Assembly: GCA_008729055.1 (NCBI GenBank) | Contig: SDUX01000006.1 | Coordinates: 3,212,842 to 3,276,841, forward strand | DNA from: Pyropia haitanensis | Taxonomy: Eukaryota; Rhodophyta; Bangiophyceae; Bangiales; Bangiaceae | DNA: 64,000 nucleotides | Reading direction: 5' to 3' | In this document: one piece after another, positions 1 to 11,092 of the stretch | Layout of the letters: each line of letters starts with the position of its first letter | How positions within the stretch are numbered: position 1 is the stretch's first letter | Notes under the pieces: generated by a model | Told to the model about the DNA's origin: nothing | Databases searched by the model: none | The model's input: only the letters and a program-made list of their open reading frames with translations | Translations under genes and position numbers: made by a program

Positions 1-1491
1 AATGACAATGGGCAGGTGAGCCTACCGACGGGCACCCAGACGGCTGCGGGGGTGGTGCCGTCGGGGGCGCTGTCCAACTACACCAGCCGGCTGCTGTCGT
101 CCAAGCCCTTTTCCGACGTCCGGTCGGCGGCCAAGGACTTTTCGCGCCTCTTCCCCGAGGAGGTGCAGGGCATTGCCGCCAAGGTGGACGAGTACGCGCG
201 GGGTATTGTGTCGCCCGGCGGCGGGGGCACCCTGTTTGAGGAGCTGGGCTTTTACTACATTGGCCCCATTGACGGGCACAACCTGGACACGCTCATCCCC
301 ATCCTGGAGAATGTGCGGGACCTGCCGGGCAACAAGCCCGTCATGCTGCATGTCAAGACGGAGAAGGGCCGCGGCTACGCGCCCGCCGAGTGCGCCTTTG
401 ACCGGTACCACGGGGTGGCCAAGTTTGACGTTGCCACCGGTAAGCAGGCCAAGACGGTGGCGCCGACGCCCTCGTACACGGGCGTCTTTGCGCGGGCGCT
501 CATTGCCGAGGCGGAGCGTGACCGCAAGGTGGTGGCCATCACCGCGGCCATGCCAGGGGGGACAGGCGTCAACTTGTTTGGCGAGCGCTTCCCCAACCGG
601 TGCTATGATGTGGGCATTGCCGAGCAGCACGCGGTGACGCTGGCGGCGGGGATGGCCACGGAGGGTGCCAAGCCCGTCTGCTGCATCTATTCGACGTTCC
701 TCCAGCGCGGCTACGACCAGGTCGTGCACGACGTGGCGCTCCAGCGGCTGCCCGTCCGTTTCATCCTCGACCGGGCGGGGCTGGTGGGAAACGATGGCGC
801 CACACACGCGGGGTCGTTTGACTTGACCTACTTGGGTTGCCTGCCCAACATGACCATCATGGCACCGTCGGACGAGGTGGAGCTCCAGCACATGGTCGCC
901 ACGGCCATTGCGTTTGACGACGGCCCGACCGTTGTGCGGTACCCGCGGGGTAACGGCCTCGGCCTCGAGACGCTGCGCTCCAAGTTTGGGTACCGCGGCG
1001 CGGAGATGCCGGCGCGCGGGCGGGCGCTGCCGATTGGCAAGGGCCGCGTCATCCGCCACGCGTCTGGCACTGGCGGGCGCAAGGTGGCGCTCCTGTCGAT
1101 TGGCACGCGGCTGCTCGAGTGCGTCCACGCGGCGGACGCGCTCGCTGCGGCGGGCGTGGACGTGACCATCGCGGACGCGCGATTCATGAAGCCGCTCGAC
1201 ACGGAGCTGATCCGGTCGCTCGCGGCAGACCACGAGGTGCTGGTGACGGTGGAGGAGGGCAGCATTGGCGGCTTTGGCGACCACGTGCTGCACTTCCTCG
1301 CGCTCGAGGGTCTCCTCGACGGGGGGGACCTGCGCGTGCGGCCAATGGTCCTCCCCGACCGGTACATTGACCACGGGAGCCAGACGCAGCAGTACGAGGA
1401 GGCGGGGCTGAATGCGAGCCACATTGAGGCGACGGCGTTGCGGCTGCTGGGCCGCAGCGCAGAGGTGCTGTCGGGGGGCGTCAGCTCTTGA
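1..1491 (+). CDS. dxs: 1-deoxy-D-xylulose-5-phosphate synthase, 3' part
   Basis: DXS condenses pyruvate and glyceraldehyde 3-phosphate to 1-deoxy-D-xylulose 5-phosphate, the thiamine-diphosphate-dependent first step of the plastid MEP isoprenoid pathway. The frame is open from base 1 (reading [13 protein letters not shown]), so the 5' half, including the transit peptide and most of the ThDP-pyrophosphate domain, lies outside the window; 496 residues are visible. Family motifs run in the right order: [11 protein letters not shown] (about residue 80), [12 protein letters not shown] with the catalytic Glu (about 205), [13 protein letters not shown] (about 262), RYPRGNG (about 313) and [10 protein letters not shown] in the C-terminal transketolase domain. 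No intron or frame break is seen, and it stops with TGA after GGVSS. The family call is very secure; plastid location is inferred from the pathway. Confidence 0.95.
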   Translation, partial: NDNGQVSLPTGTQTAAGVVPSGALSNYTSRLLSSKPFSDVRSAAKDFSRLFPEEVQGIAAKVDEYARGIVSPGGGGTLFEELGFYYIGPIDGHNLDTLIPILENVRDLPGNKPVMLHVKTEKGRGYAPAECAFDRYHGVAKFDVATGKQAKTVAPTPSYTGVFARALIAEAERDRKVVAITAAMPGGTGVNLFGERFPNRCYDVGIAEQHAVTLAAGMATEGAKPVCCIYSTFLQRGYDQVVHDVALQRLPVRFILDRAGLVGNDGATHAGSFDLTYLGCLPNMTIMAPSDEVELQHMVATAIAFDDGPTVVRYPRGNGLGLETLRSKFGYRGAEMPARGRALPIGKGRVIRHASGTGGRKVALLSIGTRLLECVHAADALAAAGVDVTIADARFMKPLDTELIRSLAADHEVLVTVEEGSIGGFGDHVLHFLALEGLLDGGDLRVRPMVLPDRYIDHGSQTQQYEEAGLNASHIEATALRLLGRSAEVLSGGVSS

Positions 1492-2418
1492 GCAACCGAC
1501 CGCGGCGTTTGTGGCGGGCGGACGGCCTCGGCCTTCCCCATTTGTGCCAACCTTCCCTTTCCTTCCCTTTCCGTCCCTTTTCCTTCCCTCTTGCACTCTT
1601 GTGGGGGGCCGTTCGGCGGCTGCTGTTTGCCCTTGTCCTGCGTTCTACCTTGATGTCGTTGGCATTGGCACCGCCTCATCGTGGCCGCGTCGGGTCGAGT
1701 GGCGGCCGGTCGTGCCGAGGTCCCCCCTGGGCCGTTGCCCACGCGGCCGTCGCGGTGTGGGGCTCTCGGGGATGGCGGGCGATCGTCGCTTTGCGGACAG
1801 AGCCGCCACGGCTCGTCGTCGGGCGGGCATCTTCCGCCCATTGCTGTACAGTGTCGGTGCCTGCGGGCGCCTTCCCGTGGCGTGTCGCGTGCTTTGTCGC
1901 GTGGCCGTGGCCTGCGCCGCGCCTCGCCGCGGGCGTGGGGTGGTCGCCACCTCCTTTTCCTGACCGTTGTGGTTGTGGTCGAGGTTGAGTGCGTGCGGGG
2001 GGGGGGTGGGATTGACCCTCCGCTTTCGGGTTTTTTCGGTAAACAACCTTCTTTCTACTGCTGTGTTTTCCACACAAGTACCCATCGTACGTATAATTCA
2101 GTTTGCATTCCACGCCCCGCCGTCGGCCGGTTGTCGGTGGCGCCCGCGGGCGGCGCGTGATCCGCCCCCCGCTCCCCTCTCGTGGGCGGCCAGAAGCCGC
2201 GGCGGCGGCCGCGGCCGCTTGCGCCCCCCAGGCGGCGAGAGCCGCCGCACCTCGAGCTGCCGCCTCCTTCATCGCGGCCGCCACCGCCATCGTCGTCACC
2301 GCCGCCGCCGCCGGCTCGACCGCCGCCACCGCTCCCCCCTCCCTCCCTCGACCACTCGGCCTCCGCCCCCTGCCGCCCTGCCACCCTCCCCCCCCCCTTG
2401 ACGGGCGTGCCACCCCAC
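1492..2418. other. intergenic region, DXS 3' side to ATIC 5' side
   Basis: No gene is supported here. The DXS side carries a pyrimidine-rich tract near 1548-1600. A relatively AT-rich patch at about 2030-2110, containing TATAAT near 2093, lies some 310 bases before the ATIC start and could be its promoter region. Open frames across it are composition artefacts. Confidence 0.5.
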
Positions 2419-4326
2419 ATGGCCGCGTTTGTACCCGCCGCCGCCCTCCCGACCCGCCGCCTCCCGCCCACGCGGGCCACCACCGCGGCCCCTGCTGCCG
2501 GCGCCGCGCGGCGGCGGCTGCCCTTGCCCGGCCGCCGCGCCGCCGGCCGCGCAGCCACCGTGGCCATGACGTCCACCAACCCTCCCCCGTCCGACGCGCC
2601 CGCCCCCGCCGCCGCCGGCGACGCCTCCCCGTCGTCGGGGGCAGCAACGTCGGCGGCGGCGGCGCCGCCTGCCGCCGCCGCCGACTCGCGCGTCGCGCCG
2701 ACCATGGTCCGCGTCCGCCGCGCGCTGCTGTCCGTCTCGGACAAGACGTCGCTCGTCGGCATGGCCACGTACCTGTCGGAGAACGGGGTGGAGCTGCTAT
2801 CGACGGGCGGCACGGCGGCGGCTCTCCGCGCGGCGGGCCTGCCCGTCGTGGACGTGGCCGACTATACGGGCTTCCCCGAGATGCTCGACGGGCGCGTCAA
2901 GACGCTGCACCCCAAGGTGCACGGCGGCCTCCTCGGCATCCGCGACAGCGCCGACCACGTCGACGCGATGGCCGCCGCGGACATCCTGCCCATCGACCTG
3001 GTCATTGTCAACCTCTACCCGTTTGGCAAGACCGTCGCGCGCGGCGCGCCGTGGGCAGAGTGCGTGGAGAATGTGGACATTGGGGGGCCCGCGATGGTGC
3101 GCGCGGCGGCCAAGAACCACGCGCACGTGACCGTCGTGACGGACGTGTCGCAGTACGCGGCGGTGCTGAACGAGCTGGCCGACAATGACTGCGCGACGGG
3201 GAGCCGGTTGCGGCTGCGCCTCGCCGCCGAGGCGTACGGTGCCATGGCCGCGTACGACGCGGCCGTCGCACGGCGGTTCCACCAGCAGGCCGGCACCGCG
3301 TTTCCCCCCGTTGTCACCTGGGCGGGGGCGCTCAAGCAGACGCTCCGGTACGGGGAGAACCCGCACCAAGCCGCCGCCTTTTACGCCGACGCGTCGGGCG
3401 GCGGCGGCGCCCGCGGCGTCGCGTCGGCCGAGCAGATCCAGGGCAAGGAGCTGAGCTACAACAACATTAGCGACACGGACGCGGCGTGGGCGCTCGCCGC
3501 GGAGTTTGACCCGGCCACCGACGGGCCCGCGGCGGTGGTGGTCAAGCACGCCAACCCGTGTGGGGTGGCGGTCGGCGACTCTGCCGCGGCGGCGTTTACC
3601 CGCGCGCTCGCGTGTGACCCGCTGTCCGCGTTTGGGGGCATCATCGCGCTCAACGTGGCGGTGGACAAGGCGGCGGCCGAGGCGATCGCGGGGCTGTTTG
3701 CCGAGGTGCTCATCGCGCCGGACGTGTCGGCCGCGGCGGCCGAGGTGCTGGCCAAGAAGAAGAACCTGCGCGTCCTCCTCACGGGGGGGCTCCCGCCCCG
3801 CGGTGGCGGCGGCGGCGGGGGTGGCGCCGCCGCGGCGGGGGTGTGCCTCAAGTCCGTCTCGGGCGGGTACCTGCTGCAGGGCGCCGACACGGCCGTCGCC
3901 ACCGCCGACAGCGTGCGGGTGGTGACCAAGCGCGCCCCGACCGATGCTGAAATGCGGGACCTGCTCTTTGCCAACCGGATTGTCAAGCACGTAAAGTCCA
4001 ACGCGATCCTCTTTGCCCGCGACGGGCGCGCCGTCGGCACCGGCGCGGGCCAGATGAGCCGCGTCGACGCGGCGCGCATCGCGGCGTGGAAGGCGGCCGA
4101 GACGGGCCGCGCGGCGGGCGAGGCGGAGGGGGCCCGCACGGCGGGGAGTGTGGTAGCGAGCGACGCGTTCTTCCCGTTTCCCGACGGGCTTGTCGCGGTC
4201 GCCGACGCGGGCGCGACGGCGGTGATCCAGCCGGGCGGCAGCAAGCGCGACGCGGAGGTGATTGCCGCGGCGGACGAGCGGGGGATGGCGATGGTGTTTT
4301 GTGACTTCCGCACGTTTAAGCACTGA
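2419..4326 (+). CDS. purH: bifunctional AICAR transformylase / IMP cyclohydrolase (PurH), plastid form
   Basis: This enzyme performs the last two steps of de novo purine synthesis: formylation of AICAR with 10-formyl-THF, then ring closure to IMP. The ATG at 2419 ([14 protein letters not shown]) is chosen because it begins an Ala/Arg/Pro-rich leader with an early Phe, as in rhodophyte plastid transit peptides; the frame is open upstream but only as low-complexity sequence. The protein is 635 aa, roughly 100 aa longer than bacterial PurH, which matches a presequence. The MGS-like cyclohydrolase domain starts near residue 99 ([13 protein letters not shown]), with [10 protein letters not shown] and [15 protein letters not shown]. 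The transformylase domain has [33 protein letters not shown] and [16 protein letters not shown], and the protein ends with the bacterial-type FCDFRTFKH. No intron or frameshift. Plastid targeting is inferred; the enzyme call is very secure. Confidence 0.95.
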   Translation: MAAFVPAAALPTRRLPPTRATTAAPAAGAARRRLPLPGRRAAGRAATVAMTSTNPPPSDAPAPAAAGDASPSSGAATSAAAAPPAAAADSRVAPTMVRVRRALLSVSDKTSLVGMATYLSENGVELLSTGGTAAALRAAGLPVVDVADYTGFPEMLDGRVKTLHPKVHGGLLGIRDSADHVDAMAAADILPIDLVIVNLYPFGKTVARGAPWAECVENVDIGGPAMVRAAAKNHAHVTVVTDVSQYAAVLNELADNDCATGSRLRLRLAAEAYGAMAAYDAAVARRFHQQAGTAFPPVVTWAGALKQTLRYGENPHQAAAFYADASGGGGARGVASAEQIQGKELSYNNISDTDAAWALAAEFDPATDGPAAVVVKHANPCGVAVGDSAAAAFTRALACDPLSAFGGIIALNVAVDKAAAEAIAGLFAEVLIAPDVSAAAAEVLAKKKNLRVLLTGGLPPRGGGGGGGGAAAAGVCLKSVSGGYLLQGADTAVATADSVRVVTKRAPTDAEMRDLLFANRIVKHVKSNAILFARDGRAVGTGAGQMSRVDAARIAAWKAAETGRAAGEAEGARTAGSVVASDAFFPFPDGLVAVADAGATAVIQPGGSKRDAEVIAAADERGMAMVFCDFRTFKH

Positions 4327-4869
4327 GGGGGGGGGGGGGGGGGGGGGGGGTCGTTGTTGTAAGGGGTGTGTGCGCGCGTGTGTGTACTGGGCTGGGTTGG
4401 GGTGATGTGCAGTGTCGACTTTTTTTTTTTTTTTTCTCGCTCTGCGGATTGTTGCTGGGTGGGCTGCGGCCGGCGCGCGCCCGCGCCCGCGCCCGTCCGG
4501 AGGTGTCGGCCGAGGTGGTTACGGCGCGGCAGCGCACCGTGGCGGTGCCGCCACGACGGGCGTGCTAGGCCGGTGCCCACACGGGAGGCAGGCGTGGCAT
4601 CCGGATGCTCTCGCGACGGCTGTGACCGCCGGGCGGAGCTGGGCGGGATGGACGTGGCGGAGCGTTGCGGGGGGCGCGTGCTCGTCGGCCTACTGGCAGA
4701 GAGCGTCAGGGGCTGACGCACCCTCCCCCCCCAGCCGGAGCGGGCAAGCCACGCCCACCCCCCACCACGGGCCTGGAACGGTCTGAAGAAGCGGGCGGCC
4801 CTCAGTGTGGGCAACAAACAAGAATGGAAAAAAAGCGAGGTCACCCACGCCGCCGCCGCCGGCCGGCGC
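4327..4869. other. convergent 3' region between ATIC and eIF3j
   Basis: A G run of more than 20 bases follows the ATIC stop directly, then a T tract at about 4420-4435. It must contain the 3' ends of the two converging transcripts. No further gene is seen. Confidence 0.5.
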
Positions 4870-6055
4870 CTACATAAAGTCGTCGTACCCATCGTCGTAG
4901 GACGGGGCCCCCCCGTCAAAGTCGCCCCGCTCCATCTGCAGGCTCTTTTTCACCGGCTTCTTCTTCTTCCCCTTGTCCGCCTTGGACCGCTCCTTGAGCT
5001 TCTCATTCGCCAGCACGTTGCACACCGACACCAGCTCCTTCACGTCGTCTGCCGACAGGTCCGCGACGGCGGTGCGGAGGATGCCCTTGAGCATCCCCAC
5101 GTACTTGGACGACCGCCGCGGCACGAGGACGGTCGCGACCTTGGCGCCGACGAGCGCGCCAAACGCGGCGTGGTCCGCGTCCGACACGGGCCGCGGGAAG
5201 GTGTCGATCGAGTCGGTCGGCGCGGCGCCGCCGCCCGCGGCCGGGCGGGTGGTAAACATGTCCTTGGCGTTTTCAAAGTCCGCCTCCTCCACCACCCGCT
5301 GCTGCCGCGCCTTGCGCTCGGCGGGGGTGAGGGCGGCGAGCTCGTCTTCCAGGTCCAGCGCCGCCAGCCGCGACGCCTCGGCCGCCGCCTCCTTCTCGCG
5401 CAGCAGCGCGGCGCGCTTCTTTTTGGGCCGTGCCGCCGCCGCCGCGGCGGCCGCCGCGGCGGCAGCCTTTTGCTCAGCTGTCGTCGTCTCGGTCGTCGTG
5501 CCCTCCTCCTTTTGCTGCGTCACGGGACGGGAACAGCGGTCAGGCACATACAAGCAAGACAAACAACGGAAAAGCGGGTGACAGCGGGGAAGGGAGGCAG
5601 GGGGGAAGGGCGTGGCGCAGGACAGACACAACCAAAAGCAGCCTCGAAAGGGGGAGGGGTGGTCAGCCGATGGGCACAACGGAACGGATGCACTGCAGAG
5701 GGACACCCCACAAAAAACCGTCGCCGCCGCCCGCTGGCAGCGCGGGCACCGCCGCGGCAGCCCGCCGCACCGCCCCCACGGCGGGTCTGTCGAGGCGGCG
5801 GCCACGCCGCATCCCCAACCCCGCCACGACACAGCGGCGCGGGAGGGAACCGCGGCGCGCGCGCGCACCGCAGGGGGTGGCAGCTGCCGCCGCCACCGGC
5901 GGCGCGACTGGACCCCCGGCGCGCGGCCGGCGGCCGCCGCCGCGGCGGCGGACTGGCCGCCGTCGCCGCCGCGGCGGCGGCCGCACCCGTCCCCCTCGAC
6001 CCCTCCCCGCCGTCGGCCGCGCGGGTGGGGGCGGCGCCGCAGCGACGGCAGCGGC

Positions 6056-6096
<41 letters not shown>

Positions 6097-7147
6097 CGGT
6101 GGCATCCCGACGCGCAGCCGCTGGGCGGCGCCGCCCAGGTGGCCGCGGAAGGCACGGGGCTGCCGCGGCTGCGCGACACCACCAGCGCACGCACGCGCAC
6201 GCGGCCCCCCGGTGGCCACCACAACGCCGCCCCTCCACCTGCCCGGCGATTCCCCATACGGAGCGGCGACCCCTCCCCACCAGGCGCCAGTCCTACCCCC
6301 CCCCCCCCCCCCGCCACCCTCACCTCCTCATCGCGTCCCCCCCTGCCCCCCCCCCCCCCCCCCCCCAAATGCCGCACAAGCAAACAAACCAAAAACAAAA
6401 CGTACCGGCTTGTCATCCTCAGACGCGTCCTCCCCCTCCCACGCCTTTTTCACCTCGGCCGGCACCGCCACCGCCGGCTCCCAATCGTCATTCTCTGTCG
6501 GGGGAGGCGGTCCCAGCGGGGGGTGGTGGCCGCGGCGGCAGCGGCGGCAACCGTGGCGGCGGCCGCAGCGGCAACGGCAACGGCGACGGCGGCGGCGGCA
6601 GTGCGCGACGGCGGCGGCGGGGACCGCGGCGGCAACGGCAGCGACAATGGGGCAACGGCGGCGGCGGCGGCGGCGGTGGCGGTGGTGGTGGTGGCGGTGG
6701 CAGGGGACGTGGATAGGAGCAGCAACCAGGGTGTGGCCGCCGCGCACGGCAGCGGCACGGGGCGACATAGCAGGAGCGCCGGCCGCCCCCCGCGCGCCGC
6801 ATCGCAGACCCGGCGCAACGGCCGCCGAGCAAACCAACCCACACCACAAAGCAGACACAACCACAACCGTCGCGTCAGTCCCCCCACCCCCCCCCCCCGC
6901 CCCCCCCTCAACCGCACGGCCAACACACACGGACGCGCCACCGCGGCGGCCGCTCGCTCCACCAGCAACGGCCACCCCTCCCCCCCCCCCCCCCCCCCCC
7001 CCCCCATCAACAAAAGACGAAAAAAAAAAAAAGGACCACCAACAACAGCACCACAATGGCAACCACCCCATCCACCCGCCCTCCTTCCACCCTTCTTCAC
7101 GGCGCCACGACCCCCCGGGGCGCGCGCTACGTACCCCAGTCCGACAT
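4870..7147 (-). CDS. EIF3J: eukaryotic translation initiation factor 3 subunit J (eIF3j/HCR1), three exons
   Basis: eIF3j is the loosely bound eIF3 subunit that sits near the 40S mRNA channel and also helps ribosome recycling. Exons, in minus-strand order: 7147-7135, 6494-6406 and 5514-4870, which join in frame to 248 aa. Both introns start GTACGT and end CAG (phases 1 and 0). The joined N-terminus reads MSDWENDDWEP followed by AWEGEDASEDDKP, the acidic Trp-containing motif of the family. The body has an Ala-rich Lys/Arg helix (KKKRAALLREKEAAAEASRL), EADFENAKDMF, the dimer-forming core with FGALVGAKV and YVGMLKGILR, then a Lys-rich stretch and the diagnostic C-terminus YDDGYDDFM. Exon 1 codes only four residues plus one base; it is placed by the phase match. 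The gene is divergent from the Y14-like gene. Family call is secure; exon 1 somewhat less so. Confidence 0.9.
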
Positions 7148-7894
7148 GGCGTGCGCTGGCGGGGACCCCCCCCACCGCCCACCTCCCCCCCCCCCCCCCC
7201 CTCCTCCCCCACGCACAAACCCCACGCGCTGCACACGGCCACACCGCCGAGCACCGTCCGCAGTAGCGGTACGACCACCAGCCCCAGCGTGGCGCTGACG
7301 AGTGGCCACACGACGGGCTCGCCGCGACAAGTGGGAAGGGGGGGGGGGGTGCCCGCGTCGGGGGGAGGGGGGGTGCGTGTGGTGGGGTGGCGCGGTCGGG
7401 ACGCCAACGACGCGCGGGCGGGGGGGGGGGGGGGGGCGTGGGGGCTGTCGCCGCCGTCGCCGGCGGCGGCGTGCAGCGGCGGATGCCGCGTGGCGGGGGG
7501 GGGGGGGGGCTATCGCCGGGCGCGACTCGGCCGCCCCCCCCGCGTGCCCCCCTGGGCGGCGGCCGCCCCAGGGGGCGCAACCAGTGACGGGGCGCAATCC
7601 GGCGGGCACCCGCGGCGGCCCGTCCCCGCCCATCCGCGGCCGCGGCCGCCACCCGCCAACCGCACCGGCGCCCCCACCGCGACCCGCGGCGGCGGTCGCG
7701 CCGCCGTCGCGCGCGCTGCTTGGGCTGGGGCACGGTCCCCCCCCCCCCCCCCCACCCCCCAGCTGTCCCCCACCAGGACTCGCTCCGCCCTCTCTCCCCC
7801 CCCCGCGCCCCCCCTGTTCCCCCCCCCCCCCCCCCCCCCCCCCTACCTTGCCACCACGGTGGTCAACGTTGCTCGTCGCACCGCGGCGGTGGCC
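7148..7894. promoter_or_regulatory. shared 5' region between eIF3j (minus) and Y14-like gene (plus)
   Basis: The 747 bases lie between two start codons facing apart, so this interval must hold both promoters. It is almost pure C-rich sequence with several C runs over ten bases, and I see no TATA-like patch. Divergent arrangement is read from the sequence; a true bidirectional promoter is inference. Confidence 0.4.
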
Positions 7895-8535
7895 ATGGCC
7901 GACCATGCCGCCGCCGCCGACGACAGCGACGCGCGCATGACGGTACGCGGGGCGTCCCCCCCCCCCCCCCCCTGGCGCTGCGCGGCCGCCGCGGGCGGCG
8001 CCGCGGCGCCCCCGTCGGCGGCGTGCGCCACGCCGGGCGCACCGGCCCAGCACCCCGCCGTCGCCGCTGCCGTTGGTGCTCCCCCCTTCCCCCCCCCTCC
8101 CACGGCTGTCCCCGCCCCGCCGCCCTCGCCGCCCGCCGCGCTGTCCGCCCACCCTGCCGACACTAACGCCCGCCGTGGTCGTGTGGAATGCCCGCTTTTG
8201 TGCTACCGCCCACCCCCGCTTTGCCTTCCCCCGCCGCCTCTTCCCCTTTGGTGTTGGGTGCGCCAAACGCCTGTTGCTGGGTACTTTTTTTTTTTTTTTT
8301 TTTTTTCGGCTCGGGTCGCTGCTGGTTCCCCTGCCCTTATCTGGTCCCCCCCGCCCCCCCCCTTCCCCACCCACAGGACTCGTCGGGCTCTTTCCGTCGC
8401 CGCCGGCAGCGGGCCAGCATCGACGGCAGGGCGCTCGGGGCGGCGCGGCTACCGCACCAGTCGTGGTCGCGGGGCGGCGGTGGCAGCGGCGGTAGTGACG
8501 GGGATGGCCGGGGGGGTGCAGGGCGGCGGGGTGGT

Positions 8536-8567
<32 letters not shown>

Positions 8568-10026
8568 TGGTGGTGGTGGTGGTGGTGGGAGTGCCAGCCG
8601 CGGCGGGAGTGACGGCAGCCGCCTCAGCGGGGATGACCCGAGCCGTGGTCGCGGGCGGAGCCGCGGCCGCGGCCGCGGCCGCACCCGCAGCCACAGCCGC
8701 GGGAGCAGCCTCAGCCACAGCCACAGCGGCAGCCGCAGCCGCAGCCGCAGCCGCAGCCGCGGCGGTGGGCGGCGGCCGTCGTCGCCGCCCGTGCCGGCGG
8801 TCGGCGGGACGCTCGCGCAGGGGGGCGCCACCCGCCGCCCACGGTCGCCCCTCCGCCGCCAACGGTGGCGGCATACCCGCAGCCGCAGCCGCAGCCGCAG
8901 CCGCAGCCACAGCCACAGCCGCAGCCGCAGCCACAGCCGCAGCCGCAGCCGCGGGCGCGGGCGGGGCGGCCGCACGTCGTCGGCGTCTGGGTCGTCGGCG
9001 TCGTGGTCGTCGGGGGCGTCGGGGTCATCCTCGGCGCCGCGGGCGTCACGGTCCTCCCCCCGCTCGCGCTCCCGCTCGCGCTCCCGCTCCCACTCCCGCT
9101 CCCTCTCCCGCTCCCGCTCACGGTCGCGGCGTGGTGGGGGGCGGTGGTCTGGCGGCGGCGGGCGGCGGCGGCGGCGGCGGTCGGCGTCGCCGCGCTCCCC
9201 ACCACCCGCCCCCCCGTTACGGTCCCGCGGGGAAGCGGCGGGTGGCGGGCGCCGCCGGCGGGTGGCAGATCCCGGCCGGCACCCCCACGGTGGTGGCGCG
9301 GCCGCCGCGGCGGCGGCGCCCGCCGTCTTTTCACGCCTGGGCAAGAGCCGCCGCCGGTCGCCGTCGTCGGCCGACGGCAGCGACAGCGGCAGCGACAGCG
9401 ACGGCGGCGGCGGCCGCGGGGACGGCGGTGGCGTCAGCGGCGGTGGTGGCGGCGGCGGTGGCGGGCCCGTGCCGGCGCGCAGCGTGGAAGGGTGGGTGCT
9501 GTTTGTGAGCGGCCTCCACGCCGAGGCGACGGAGGAGGACCTGGCCGACGCGGGCGGCGCGTACGGGCGCGTCGGCCGCGCGGCGGTGGTGCTCGACCGG
9601 CGGACGGGCTACGCCAAGGGCTACGGCCTCCTCGCGTACGGCGCGTGGGCCGACGCCGCCGCCGCGCGGGGGGGGCTCGCCGCCGCGATGGGGGGGGGGG
9701 TGGCCGTCGAGTGGGCGTTTCTCGCGCAGGGGGGGGGCGGGGGGGGGGGAAGCGCCGCCGCTGAGGGGGTAGGTAGCAGCGCGGGAACCATGGACGGTGG
9801 GGGGGGGGGGGGGGCGGGGGCAACGACCAGGTCTGGCGGTGGTTTGCGAGGTTTGTGCTTCTTGTGTCTCTCGGGGACGGCAGCGGCGGCTGGGCGGGTG
9901 GAGGCCGCACCGGTCAGCGGTTGTGGCCGTCGCACGTGCGCGCCGCCGGGCGCTGCCCCACAGCTCGCCTCGCGCTTGCCGGCAGTCGTCGACGACTGCC
10001 CATCCCACCACGGTGTGCCGTTGTGA
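7895..10026 (+). CDS. RBM8A: Y14/RBM8A-like exon-junction-complex protein with long N-terminal RS region, two exons
   Basis: Y14 pairs with Mago in the exon junction complex left on spliced mRNA. Exon 1 is 7895-7942 (MADHAAAADDSDARMT) and the second exon begins at 8377; the intron starts GTACGC and ends after a T22 tract and a C-rich tract at CACAG. Exon 2 is open to TGA at 10026, giving 565 aa. The RRM (about residues 387-467) is clearly Y14: RSVEGWVLFVSG, EATEEDLADAGGAYGRV, LDRRTGYAKGYGLLAYG and VAVEWAFLAQ, including the RSVEGW that precedes the RRM in animal Y14. Unlike ordinary Y14 (about 170 aa, with short C-terminal RS), some 360 residues before the RRM are Ser/Arg/Gly-rich, with RSRSRSRSHSHSRSRS-type repeats, like the layout of RNPS1. 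The Gly-rich tail after the RRM crosses G runs, so the C-terminus is uncertain. Confidence 0.85.
8870..8956 (+). repeat. CAGCCG-type hexanucleotide repeat coding RS dipeptides
   Basis: An imperfect six-base array (CGCAGC / CACAGC units) inside exon 2 of the Y14-like gene. In the coding frame it reads alternating Arg/His and Ser; the other frames read Pro-Gln or Leu-Arg repeats. A second array, from TCCCGC units, lies at about 9055-9125 and also codes Ser-Arg. Confidence 0.8.
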
Positions 10027-11092
10027 TAAGCGGAATCCGTCATGGGGAGAGGACAGGTGAGTCCCGGAGGTGGGTAGAAAGGAAGACGGATGGATACATG
10101 GAGGGGGAAGAGTGTGGACAGTCAACGGGGGTGCGTGTGGGTGGGTTGGGTTGATGGGTGATCATGAGTGCCTGCCGCCTGGAGCTTCATTCCTGCCGTG
10201 CTGCGAAACGGAAGTAGTCGACCGCGTCGCTGGTAGAGTGCGGCTGTTCTTTTTGTTGCGCGGGAGAGTTGGCCAACCAACCACTGACGATGTGGACGTT
10301 CGTTGAAAATATAAGCGGAAATTTTGACACATCCATTGCCCCTGAGCTGTTTCGAGGATATCTGGGGGCGACCTCAGGACCAATCTGTTTGTTAACTGTG
10401 TTTCATTGGCTGGAACACCATCAAAGACCTACCATTGGCCGAGACAACGATGCGGATGACCAGAAGACGCAACAGATACCAAAACAAACAAAGTGTCAAA
10501 ATATGAAAAACGTGCAATAGTGCGTCGTCCCGCCTTTTGAGACAGGACCCAGACTTTCGACCGCCTGGGTCGGGTGGACCTCGACGAGTGGGCGGGACAA
10601 GTCAGTCGCGCCAGCGCCGCCGCCAGCACGCGTCGGGCGGCGGCTGCTCGCGGGGCCGCCACCCCCCAGTGACGGGATCTATCGCGCGAAAAAATCTCTT
10701 TCCCGTTGGCCCTCGACCCGCCGCCCCGGCCTTGGCCTGGCGGCCCGGCCTGATCCGCGCAGAGAGGGAGGGAGGGGGGGTGGGCGCGTGCGCGTCGCCG
10801 CACCGCGGCTGCCACCCGTCGGCACGAACGGCACCTGGTCGGCCGGTCGTGTCGCTGGCTACCCTTCCATCCCCTTCCCCCCGTTCTTCACACCCCGTGA
10901 AGACACCTTTCCCTCCACCACCTCTCGTCTTCCACCCTCTGTCTACACTGGCCGTGTCCCTGCCCCGACCTCGCCGCTTGTATCGTTTTTTTCCGGCTGC
11001 TTCCTTCCCTTGTGCTGCCCCTCCACCCCCCTGCTTCCCCCCCCCACCCCCCCCCCACCCCCCCCCGCCCCTGCCCTTACTGCGCAGACGCC
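10027..11092. other. intergenic region before G6PDH with an AT-richer island
   Basis: The stretch at about 10180-10540 is clearly lower in GC than its surroundings and carries a short natural-looking open frame, listed separately. From 10850 to 11092 the sequence is pyrimidine-rich, which suits a leader of the G6PDH transcript. Confidence 0.5.
10290..10520 (+). CDS. possible short ORF in AT-rich island, unknown
   Basis: A 76-residue frame from ATG begins MWTFVENISGNFDTS and ends at TAG. Its amino acid mix (many Asn, Gln, Phe, Ile) is unlike the Ala/Gly/Arg/Pro noise frames around it. No family is recognised. It could be a small gene, an exon, or a remnant of a mobile element. Confidence 0.2.
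   Translation: MWTFVENISGNFDTSIAPELFRGYLGATSGPICLLTVFHWLEHHQRPTIGRDNDADDQKTQQIPKQTKCQNMKNVQ

Noticed and set aside
22..1596. Long minus-strand frame opposite DXS
   Set aside because: It is the antisense shadow of the DXS reading frame: Arg/His/Val-rich and without any family motif.
7510..7773. Minus frame starting like MGDSWG as eIF3j first exon
   Set aside because: The initial codon is GTG, not ATG, and the 7147-7135 exon joins in the correct phase with a GTACGT donor.
5612..9508. 1298-codon plus-strand frame
   Set aside because: It crosses eIF3j introns and the Y14 promoter, is made of Pro/Arg/Ala repeats, and only 7895-7942 of it is credible as an exon.
8188..10026. RNPS1 instead of Y14
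   Set aside because: The RS-RRM layout fits RNPS1, but the RRM sequence (RSVEGWVLF, EATEEDL, LDRRTGYAKGYG) is specific to Y14.
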